Assembly (NCBI GenBank): GCA_002011395.1
Contig: MTNG01000134.1
Coordinates: 1 to 5,522, forward strand
Source: Candidatus Aciduliprofundum sp. JdFR-45
GTDB lineage: Archaea; Thermoplasmatota; Thermoplasmata; Thermoplasmatales; JdFR-45
Direction: 5' to 3'
DNA: 5,522 nt
Part shown: piece by piece, positions 1-5,522 of the stretch
Layout of the letters: every line of letters starts with the position of its first letter
Numbering within the stretch: position 1 is the stretch's first letter
Notes under the pieces: generated by a model
The model's input: the letters and a program-made list of their open reading frames with translations, nothing else
What the model was told of the DNA's origin: nothing
The model's database searches: none
Position numbers and translations under genes: made by a program

Positions 1-2328
1 ATGAGGGAGACCGACCGTCACGAGTTCGTGAAGCTCTGCGAGGAGTTCGCCGGGGCGAACATAGGGGAGATGATCCGCCAGTACAGGATACTGGGGGAGA
101 GCATGGACCCCACGATATATTACCAGACGGACGCGCCGTACTACAGGCGCATAACCCAGATGACCTTCGTGGAGATGTTCAATAAGGGGCTCGTTTACAA
201 GGCGGAGCACCCCGTCAACTGGTGCCCCCGCTGCGGCACCGCCATCGCGGACGCGGAGATAGAGTACGCGGAGAGGAAGACGTATCTGAACTACGTCAGG
301 TTCAGGGTGAAGGAGACGGGGGAAGACCTCATAATCGCGACGACCCGCCCGGAGCTCCTCTGCACGTGCCAGCTGATCGCCGTGCACCCGGAGGACGAGA
401 GGTACGCCGCCCTCGTCGGGAAGACGGCGGTCGTCCCCATATACGGGCAGGAGGTGAAGATCGTAGCGGACGAGGCCGTGGACCCGGAGTTCGGCACGGG
501 GGCGGTCATGATATGCTCCGTCGGCGACAAGGGGGACCTGGAGTGGATATACAAGTACGGCCTGAAGTTCATAAAGGGCATAGACGAGGAGGGGCGGATG
601 ACGGAGGTGGCTGGAAAGTACGCCGGAATGACGGTTGAGGAGGCGAAGAGGGCGATCGTGGAGGACCTGGAGAGGGAGGGGCTTCTGATCAAAAGGGAGG
701 AGATAGAGCAGACGGTCGGCACGTGCTGGCGCTGCCACACGCCCATAGAGTTCATACAGAAGGAGCAGTGGTTCATACGCATAATGGATTTGAAGGATGA
801 GGTTCGAAGGGCGGCCGATGAGATAAGGTGGTTCCCCGAGTTCATGAAAAAGCGGCTGGAGGACTGGATTGACTCGCTCCAGTGGGACTGGGTCGTTTCC
901 AGGCAGCGGTACTTCGCCACGCCCATCCCCGTGTGGGAGTGCGCGGAGTGCGGCCATGTGGTGGTGCCCTCCATAGAACAGCTGAAGGCGATGGATGGAC
1001 ACGTGGACCCGACGGTGGACCCGCCGCCGGTGCCCTCCTGCCCAAAGTGCGGCGGCGGGCTGAAGGGGTGCGAGGACGTCTTCGACACGTGGGTGGACTC
1101 GTCCATCTCCCCGCTCTACAACACCTTCTGGATGAGGGACGACGAGAAGTTCAGGTGGCTTTACCCCATGAGTTTGAGGCCGCAGGCCCACGACATCATA
1201 CGGACGTGGGCGTTCTACACGATACTCCGGTGCAAGGCGATAACGGGGGAAATTCCATGGAGGGATATCTTCATAGACGGCTTCATACTCGGCCCGGACG
1301 GCAGGCCCATGCACGCCTCCTGGGGCAACGTGGTGGACCCGCTTGAGATAATAGACAAGTACGGCGCGGACCCGTTCAGGTACTTCGCCACCCAGTGCAC
1401 GCTGGGCGAGGACACGGCCTTCCGGTACAAGGACGTGGTGAGGGGCCAGCGCCTCGTGACCAAGATATGGAACATAGGGCGCTTCGTGGGCGGCGTTGTA
1501 GACGCTAGGATGGAAATCAAACCGGAAAAGCTCCGCCTCGCTGACAGGTGGATACTCTCCAAGTACACGAGGGTTCTGAGGGAGGTCACGGACCTCCTGG
1601 ACGGGTACAGGTACGACCGCGCCGTGAAGATACTGGAGAACTTCCTCTGGAGGGAGTTCGCGGACCATTACATAGAGATGGTGAAGCATAGAGCCGCACA
1701 TGATGAAGGGGCGAAGATGACGCTTTACACGGTCGCCCTCGGCCTGATAAAGTGCTTCGCGCCCTTCCTCCCGCACGTCACCGAGGAGGTGTATCAGAAC
1801 TTCTTCCGCGAGCACGAGGGGGCGAAGAGCATACACATATCGGAATGGCCCTCCCTCGAGTTCGCGGACAGGGAGGCGGAGCGCCTCGGCGAGGAGGTGA
1901 AGGAGGTCATAGCCGCCATAAGGCGCTGGAAGGCGGAGAAGGGCATCGCCCTCAACGCTCCCATCGGGACCGTGAGGATAGCCACCTCCATGCCGGAGGC
2001 GATAGAGGGCGGACTTGACGATATAAAGGGAACTGTTCATGCGGAGTCCGTGGAAATCATAGAGGCGGGGGAAATAGAGGAGAGGGTCGTGGAGTACAGG
2101 CCCAACTTCTCCGTCGCGGGCCCTGCTCTGCGCGGCAGCATGCGAAAACTCGTGGAGTTCCTTGAGAGCACACCACCCGATGAGGTGGAGAGGGCTCTGG
2201 AGGAGGGCTTCGCCATAGACGGCGTTGCCGTGACCCGGGAGATGCTGGTCCCCGTGCGGCGCAAGGCGTACCGCGGAATGGAGATGGAGGCCCTGGAGAC
2301 GGAGCACTCACTCATACTCATCGGGTGA
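1..2328 (+). CDS. valS: Valyl-tRNA synthetase, archaeal type, 5'-truncated by window edge
   Basis: Cytoplasmic class Ia synthetase that charges tRNA-Val with valine and hydrolyses mischarged Thr-tRNA-Val. The 775 visible residues lack the N-terminal HIGH half of the Rossmann fold, so the ATG at base 1 is internal; roughly 100 residues lie outside. In order: C75-x2-C78 (WCPRCGTAIAD); the CP1 editing domain with TTRPELL (114-120) and GTGAVM...GDKGD (165-179); C242-x2-C245 before TPIEF and QWFIRI; SRQRYFATPIPVW (300-312); a Cys4 zinc site C314/C317 with C347/C350; FDTWVDSS (361-368); the KMSKS position, which reads PMHAS (436-440); and a helical anticodon-binding domain (about 512-650). The last 100 residues form a small C-terminal domain rather than the bacterial coiled-coil arm. 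TPIEF, QWFI and SRQRYF favour ValRS over IleRS, although CWRC is IleRS-like. The TGA stop overlaps the convergent downstream gene, and no terminator is visible. Confidence 0.93.
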   Translation: MRETDRHEFVKLCEEFAGANIGEMIRQYRILGESMDPTIYYQTDAPYYRRITQMTFVEMFNKGLVYKAEHPVNWCPRCGTAIADAEIEYAERKTYLNYVRFRVKETGEDLIIATTRPELLCTCQLIAVHPEDERYAALVGKTAVVPIYGQEVKIVADEAVDPEFGTGAVMICSVGDKGDLEWIYKYGLKFIKGIDEEGRMTEVAGKYAGMTVEEAKRAIVEDLEREGLLIKREEIEQTVGTCWRCHTPIEFIQKEQWFIRIMDLKDEVRRAADEIRWFPEFMKKRLEDWIDSLQWDWVVSRQRYFATPIPVWECAECGHVVVPSIEQLKAMDGHVDPTVDPPPVPSCPKCGGGLKGCEDVFDTWVDSSISPLYNTFWMRDDEKFRWLYPMSLRPQAHDIIRTWAFYTILRCKAITGEIPWRDIFIDGFILGPDGRPMHASWGNVVDPLEIIDKYGADPFRYFATQCTLGEDTAFRYKDVVRGQRLVTKIWNIGRFVGGVVDARMEIKPEKLRLADRWILSKYTRVLREVTDLLDGYRYDRAVKILENFLWREFADHYIEMVKHRAAHDEGAKMTLYTVALGLIKCFAPFLPHVTEEVYQNFFREHEGAKSIHISEWPSLEFADREAERLGEEVKEVIAAIRRWKAEKGIALNAPIGTVRIATSMPEAIEGGLDDIKGTVHAESVEIIEAGEIEERVVEYRPNFSVAGPALRGSMRKLVEFLESTPPDEVERALEEGFAIDGVAVTREMLVPVRRKAYRGMEMEALETEHSLILIG
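2308..2328. other. Tail-to-tail overlap of valS and the Mut7-C gene
   Basis: The valS TGA (2326-2328) lies inside the last codons of the minus-strand Mut7-C gene, whose TGA is at 2308-2310. The 21 shared bases encode the last six valS residues and stop on one strand, and the last six Mut7-C residues and stop on the other. No T-tract or hairpin is visible immediately beyond either stop, so each transcript probably extends into the other gene. Confidence 0.85.
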
Positions 2329-3006
2329 TGGGCGCACCTCAAAGGCGGCCCGGAAGGATGCCCCATCAACCTCAACGCTCACGAGTTCCGAGGGAAAACC
2401 CGCATCGGTCATCCGCTTAGCCAGCCGGTGGCAGAGGGCATAGGGGTCGTCGCACTCCTCCCCGCAGACCTCGTATAGGTTCACCGCGAGACCGCATATG
2501 TGGAGGGCGCATCCCTCCCCTTTCAGAACTCCGCTCAGCGTTTCCTCCAGCGCTTTCTTCCACGCCGCTTCTATGTCCCTCTCCATCCTCTCCGCGTGCG
2601 TGCCCCACCAGTAGACCCTCCCGCATCCATCGCACCTGTAAAACTCGCTGTTTCTCTGGAGCACCCCCTCCGGCACGATATCCGCGACCTCTTCGGGGCT
2701 GACCGGGCGCAGGGGTGAATTGCACACCGTGCACCTGTCCGCCCGGATGCGGAGCGAACCGCCGAAGGTGCGGAAAAACCACACGAGTTGCCCACCTATA
2801 TCGTGGTGCGGGACGTACACCGCCGTTTCGCATCGCTCGCTGAGACCCCGGTCGCGCGTTATGATGACCCTCCCCTCGCGTCTCGCCCTCTCAATGAGGG
2901 CATCGTCGCTCTCCCTCCCCGTGGGGTAGTGGACATCGTACCCCATGAATCTCAGATAGCGCGCCAGCCGTCCGAGCATGTGGTCAATCACGAACCTCCG
3001 TCGCAT
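2308..3006 (-). CDS. Mut7-C RNase domain protein with unrecognised C-terminal extension
   Basis: A 232-residue protein whose first 140 residues match the Mut7-C family, a PIN-like fold named after the C-terminus of the animal exonuclease Mut-7 and predicted to be an RNase; the cellular substrate is unknown. Visible are the N-terminal strand-helix VIDHMLGRLARYLRFMGYD with acidic D8, then SDDALIERARREGRVIITRDRGL with D34, D35 and D52 as likely metal ligands. A zinc ribbon follows, C92-x2-C95 paired with C125-x2-C128, ending in the family-typical GRVYWWGTHAERM. From about residue 143 an extra stretch of 90 residues carries C166, C171, C181, C185 and C192 and looks like a strand-helix-strand module. 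I do not recognise it. The ATG at 3006 is preferred over an in-frame TTG at 3057 because a strong ribosome site precedes it and the family usually begins just before this strand. The gene overlaps the Nudix gene by 23 bases, suggesting translational coupling, and overlaps valS tail to tail. Confidence 0.88.
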   Translation of the reverse strand: MRRRFVIDHMLGRLARYLRFMGYDVHYPTGRESDDALIERARREGRVIITRDRGLSERCETAVYVPHHDIGGQLVWFFRTFGGSLRIRADRCTVCNSPLRPVSPEEVADIVPEGVLQRNSEFYRCDGCGRVYWWGTHAERMERDIEAAWKKALEETLSGVLKGEGCALHICGLAVNLYEVCGEECDDPYALCHRLAKRMTDAGFPSELVSVEVDGASFRAAFEVRPSPDEYE

Positions 3007-3442
3007 GCAGCGTGAACCTCCTGAGTTCCTCGCCTTCAAACCAGAACTCCCCCTCAACCCGCATCCCCCGTATCACGGCGGGCAGCCAGAACCGGTCGTC
3101 GTCCCACATCTCCCCGTAGGGTATCGCATCCAGCGGAAACCAGCGCGGAACGGACTCGTCGCTCTCCTCCGGCTCTCCCATCACGTCCGCCAGGAACACA
3201 TGGACGACCCACTCCTCGCCGTTCACGTTGTGGAACACCAGCGTACCCATCTCCCTGATGTTCTCCACTCCAACTCCCATCTCCTCCAGCGCCTCCCTCC
3301 TCACGCACTCCTCGGGGCTCTCGCCCTCCCTGATCTTACCCCCGAAGCCGTTCCATCTGCCCGCGCCGTGCCCCCTCTTCTTCCTGTGGAGGAGTATTCT
3401 GTCCCCGCGTATCACGTGGCATACGACCGCCTCTATGGGCAT
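2984..3442 (-). CDS. Nudix hydrolase resembling MTH1 (oxidised purine NTP diphosphatase)
   Basis: A 152-residue soluble Nudix pyrophosphohydrolase, the usual length for MTH1/MutT proteins. The Nudix box is complete, from G35 through E41 to REALEEMGV (49-57), supplying the Mg-binding glutamates. Beyond the box it follows human MTH1 (NUDT1) closely: GAGRWNGFGGK at 26-36 holds the counterpart of MTH1 Asn33 (here N31), and EMWDDDRFWLP at 111-121 matches the MTH1 segment with Trp117, Asp119 and Asp120 (here W113, D115, D116). GEFWFEGEELRRFTL (131-145) matches the MTH1 C-terminal strands. In MTH1 those residues recognise 8-oxo-dGTP and 2-hydroxy-dATP, so removal of oxidised purine nucleotides is the best inference; other NTP substrates remain possible. 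The start ATG has no Shine-Dalgarno but does have an upstream TATA-like element. The 3' end overlaps the Mut7-C gene. Confidence 0.9.
   Translation of the reverse strand: MPIEAVVCHVIRGDRILLHRKKRGHGAGRWNGFGGKIREGESPEECVRREALEEMGVGVENIREMGTLVFHNVNGEEWVVHVFLADVMGEPEESDESVPRWFPLDAIPYGEMWDDDRFWLPAVIRGMRVEGEFWFEGEELRRFTLHATEVRD
3016..3022 (-). promoter_or_regulatory. Ribosome binding site deciding the Mut7-C start
   Basis: On the minus strand AGGAGGT lies 9 bases before the ATG at 3006, inside the coding sequence of the Nudix gene. This is a near-perfect complement of the 16S rRNA 3' end and fixes the start at 3006 rather than at the TTG at 3057. It also indicates that this gene is translated from a message running through the Nudix gene. 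Confidence 0.75.
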
Positions 3443-3465
3443 CAGGAATGTAATGGTAGGGGGTT

Positions 3466-3473
3466 CTTAAAAA
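3466..3473 (-). promoter_or_regulatory. Candidate archaeal TATA box for a leaderless Nudix transcript
   Basis: The minus strand reads TTTTTAAG here, centred about 27 bases before the Nudix ATG at 3442. It is the only A/T-rich block in the 32-base gap after the MFS stop. Archaeal transcription begins roughly 25 bases downstream of the TATA centre, which would put the transcript start at or next to the ATG. The 20 bases directly before the ATG contain no purine-rich ribosome site, which fits a leaderless message. The five-T run might instead, or also, help end MFS transcription. Confidence 0.45.
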
Positions 3474-3474
3474 T

Positions 3475-4683
3475 CTATTCTCCCTCCTGGCCGGGCACGG
3501 GCGCATCCATCTCCGCCCTGTACCTGCTCAGGAGGAACCCGGCCGAGACGAGGGCGAAATAAACCGCATCTATTCTCAGAAGGAGCAGAAGGTCAATCCA
3601 CTCAAGTATGAACCCGTGGACTATGAGGGAGATTATCATGCACCCCTGTATAACCGCTCCCATAACCCCGAAGACCTTCCCCCTGTCGCGCGCCTCCACG
3701 CTTGCCTGTATGTGCGCGTTGAAAATGGAGGTGAATATTATTGACCCCACGCCCACGAGGAGCATGGCGGCGGCCGCAACCCAGAAAAGTGGAAGGAAGG
3801 ACATGGACGCAAGCGAGAGCGCCATCAGAACGCCGGAGAGCCCCATGCTGGTGCCGCGCCCCAGCGCCCGGGATACCCTCGCGGCCCCGACGCCGCCCAA
3901 CACCGCCCCGGCGCCGTAGAACATCTCCAGCATCCCCAGCGCGGTGACGTCCATTCCAAGCACATCGCGGACGTAGAGGAAGTACAGGAGGTTGATGCCG
4001 CCCATGACGACCGTTATGAGCACCAGGAGACGGGAGAGAAAACCGATGCGTCTGCTTCTGAACATTATGCGCAGCCCCGTCAGTATCTCCGCCCCCGTTT
4101 TCCTCCTTCTGCGCGGTCTTCTGGATTCCCTTATGGTGATTAGACCTATGAACAGGGCCGAGGCGATGAACGTGAGCGAGTCAAACACGAAGGCGAAGAC
4201 CGTTCCCATGAATCCTATGACGACTGCCCCTATCGCCGGACCCATAATGCTGGAAAGCATGAAGGTCATCTGAGAGAGAGAGTTCGCCTCCACGAGTTCA
4301 TCGCGTCCCACGATCTCAGGTATTATCGCGCTCCTGGCGGGGTAGAAGAAGCGCGAAACTGTGGAAACGGCGAACACGATGATGTATATCTCCCACGGGC
4401 TCGCTGTGAATATGAAGAGGAGCACGAGCACCGCCCTGATCACATCGGCCGCTATCATGGTCCTTCTGCGGCTCCACCTGTCCACATAGACACCCGCGAT
4501 GGGGCCCACCAGCAGCATGGGAAGCGCGGCCGCGACGAGGAAGCCACCCGCCTCCAGGGGCCCTCCGCCCTGCTGGTAGAGCACCACGGCCGCTATGCCC
4601 AGGAAGGCCACCGCATCGCCCACGTTGGACACAATCTGCCCTATCCACAGGAGCAGGAAGTTCCTGTTGGACAAAACCGACAT
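3475..4683 (-). CDS. MFS transporter, exporter-like, substrate unknown
   Basis: A 402-residue integral membrane protein of the major facilitator superfamily, of normal length for a 12-helix member. It opens with NRNFLLLWIGQIVSNVGDAV, the usual first helix of the MFS branch that includes EntS-like and macrolide-efflux-like permeases. The signature between helices 2 and 3 is GPIAGVYVDRWSRRR (60-74), with the expected Asp-Arg and Arg cluster. PARSAIIPEIVGRDELVEAN (115-134) and GPAIGAV (148-154) follow, as in that branch. A strongly basic loop, RESRRPRRRRK (185-195), separates the two six-helix halves. The second half contains NAHIQASVEARDRGKVFG (322-339), also typical. Export of a small molecule driven by an ion gradient is the default inference; nothing shows the substrate. 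The ATG follows the endonuclease Q-like gene by 26 bases and has a good ribosome site, so the two are probably co-transcribed. Confidence 0.88.
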   Translation of the reverse strand: MSVLSNRNFLLLWIGQIVSNVGDAVAFLGIAAVVLYQQGGGPLEAGGFLVAAALPMLLVGPIAGVYVDRWSRRRTMIAADVIRAVLVLLFIFTASPWEIYIIVFAVSTVSRFFYPARSAIIPEIVGRDELVEANSLSQMTFMLSSIMGPAIGAVVIGFMGTVFAFVFDSLTFIASALFIGLITIRESRRPRRRRKTGAEILTGLRIMFRSRRIGFLSRLLVLITVVMGGINLLYFLYVRDVLGMDVTALGMLEMFYGAGAVLGGVGAARVSRALGRGTSMGLSGVLMALSLASMSFLPLFWVAAAAMLLVGVGSIIFTSIFNAHIQASVEARDRGKVFGVMGAVIQGCMIISLIVHGFILEWIDLLLLLRIDAVYFALVSAGFLLSRYRAEMDAPVPGQEGE

Positions 4684-4690
4684 CTTGCGC

Positions 4691-4695
4691 CCTCC
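4691..4695 (-). promoter_or_regulatory. Ribosome binding site of the MFS gene
   Basis: GGAGG on the minus strand ends 7 bases before the ATG at 4683, within the 26-base gap after the endonuclease Q-like gene. Two other ATG triplets occur 14 and 20 bases upstream, but both are out of frame, so this site supports 4683 as the start. Confidence 0.7.
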
Positions 4696-4709
4696 ATCGC
4701 CATCAAGGA

Positions 4710-5522
4710 TTATCTAAATTTCGGATATCTGAGGCGAGCGGGGAAGGAGAGCACTCCGTATCTCCCCCCTCCGCCGGGGCTCACGGTGTACTCGCCCCTC
4801 CTGAAAATCCCTATGGCCTCCGCGAGTTCCTCCCCGAACGCCCTGCGGATATCCTCCAGAGGTGCCACATGGAGCAGGCGATGCTCGTCCATCCTCTCAG
4901 TTATCTCCCACCACAGCGAGGCCTCCATTCCGGAGGCGCGGAGCACCTCCACGAGCGGGATGTTGTAAACGTATCTCTCACCTGATGGAGGGCGATCGGA
5001 AATCTCTTCAACTCTATCTCTCACACCCAGCGCGATTTTTCCACCGCAGTCGCATGCGTATCCGACGCCCTCCGCCGCCTCCTTGGAGTATCTCCGCCCG
5101 CATGCCGTGCAGGCGGTGAGGTGGTACTTTCCCAGTTCGGGGGGGATGCCGTAACAAACCACGTTCCCCCTTTCAATCGCCCTTCTGATGCCGTCAAAGG
5201 AGAGGTCCTCCACCATCATCTCAACGTACTCTCTCCCGAGGCGTGCGGGCGATGGTGAATGGGCATCTGAGAAAGAGACGAACGTGGAGCCAGCAATTTC
5301 ACCTATCCCTGACGCCATTCGGGCGTCGGCGCTGAGGCCGAGTTCCACGAAGTCCCACCTTCTGAGCCACTCGCCTATGGAGTTAAACCTGCCGTATATG
5401 GAGTGGAAGGGCGTGAAGGCGTGGGCGGGTCCGACGACCGCGCTGTGGTCATGGAGAATATCGTAGATCTCCGTGGCGGGCAGGTGCAGGCGCGGCCGTC
5501 CATCCCGCATGACGTTGTGTCC
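4710..5522 (-). CDS. Endonuclease Q-like PHP-domain/zinc-finger nuclease, 5' end outside window
   Basis: The frame is open to the window edge (four residues, GHNV, precede the ATG at 5510), so that ATG is internal and about 270 C-terminal residues are visible; family members are near 400-430. Numbering from that ATG, the second half of a PHP metal-dependent hydrolase domain shows GPAHAFTPFHSIYG (27-40), FVELGLSADARMA (54-66) and the metal-binding SDAHS (81-85). Next come a zinc-finger module, C134-x2-C137 with C153-x-C155, then YVYNIPLVEVLRASGM (180-195) and a glycine-rich tail PGGGGRYG (245-252). This order matches the archaeal family of Pyrococcus endonuclease Q, which nicks DNA 5' to deoxyuridine, hypoxanthine, xanthine and abasic sites. 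That activity is assigned by family resemblance; some relatives are annotated only as PHP-domain phosphoesterases. It is likely the upstream gene of an operon with the MFS gene. The stop is TAA. Confidence 0.82.
   Translation of the reverse strand, partial: GHNVMRDGRPRLHLPATEIYDILHDHSAVVGPAHAFTPFHSIYGRFNSIGEWLRRWDFVELGLSADARMASGIGEIAGSTFVSFSDAHSPSPARLGREYVEMMVEDLSFDGIRRAIERGNVVCYGIPPELGKYHLTACTACGRRYSKEAAEGVGYACDCGGKIALGVRDRVEEISDRPPSGERYVYNIPLVEVLRASGMEASLWWEITERMDEHRLLHVAPLEDIRRAFGEELAEAIGIFRRGEYTVSPGGGGRYGVLSFPARLRYPKFR

Noticed and set aside
1..3. The ATG at base 1 as the true valS start.
   Set aside because: The HIGH-motif half of the catalytic fold is missing, and the first residues match sequence about 100 residues into ValRS, so the gene continues left of the window.
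291..1106. A 271-codon open frame antisense to valS.
   Set aside because: It lies opposite a well-conserved synthetase, and its Ser/Pro/His-rich product has no recognisable domain. Long antisense frames are expected from the biased GC-rich codon use of valS.
3007..3057. An upstream in-frame TTG start that would add 17 residues to the Mut7-C protein.
   Set aside because: The extra residues are not family-like. The AGGAGGT site lies inside this stretch and is placed correctly for the ATG at 3006.
3469..3473. A five-T run after the MFS stop as a dedicated terminator.
   Set aside because: It is short, has no hairpin before it, and is better placed as part of the Nudix TATA-like box. A weak termination role cannot be excluded.
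2978..3562. A 194-codon plus-strand frame across the Nudix gene and into the MFS gene.
   Set aside because: It spans two convincing minus-strand genes and the promoter gap between them, and its Pro/His/Leu-rich product looks like a reverse-strand shadow.
4711..4719. TATA-like TTTAGATAA on the minus strand at the end of the EndoQ-like gene, a possible MFS promoter.
   Set aside because: It encodes the last codons of the gene. A transcript starting 25 bases downstream would begin after the GGAGG site that appears to be used, so the geometry does not fit.

Overview
The window reads as chromosomal DNA from an archaeon with a fairly GC-rich genome. The evidence is an archaeal-type valyl-tRNA synthetase, a PHP/zinc-finger protein of the endonuclease Q type, heavy use of AGG/AGA (Arg) and ATA (Ile) codons, and one gene that looks leaderless behind a TATA-like box. 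A euryarchaeal or Thermoplasmatota-like lineage is my inference; no marker here settles the taxonomy. Coding density is nearly complete. No gene-free stretch exceeds about 32 bases, and I see no RNA genes, CRISPR, insertion sequences or integration sites.

Layout: the left 42% is the 3' part of valS on the plus strand, with its HIGH-motif end lying left of the window. The rest is a block of four genes on the minus strand. Read in transcription order from the right edge, these are: the C-terminal part of an endonuclease Q-like PHP nuclease (5' end outside the window), a 12-helix-type MFS transporter 26 bases downstream, an MTH1-like Nudix hydrolase 32 bases further on, and a Mut7-C PIN-like RNase protein whose start overlaps the Nudix gene by 23 bases. 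The Mut7-C gene and valS converge and overlap by 21 bases, so neither has room for a terminator after its stop codon.

Start signals suggest two transcription units in the minus block. The MFS and Mut7-C genes each have a good Shine-Dalgarno sequence, as expected inside polycistronic messages. The Nudix gene has none, but has a TATA-like box about 27 bases before its ATG, the geometry of a leaderless archaeal transcript. The likely units are therefore endoQ-MFS and nudix-mut7C.

Three of the four minus-strand genes belong to families that act on damaged or unwanted nucleic acid: deaminated bases in DNA, oxidised nucleoside triphosphates, and RNA. This could be a small nucleic-acid sanitation neighbourhood. 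The most distinctive sequence features are the lysine-free KMSKS position in ValRS (PMHAS) and a roughly 90-residue cysteine-containing C-terminal extension on the Mut7-C protein that I do not recognise.
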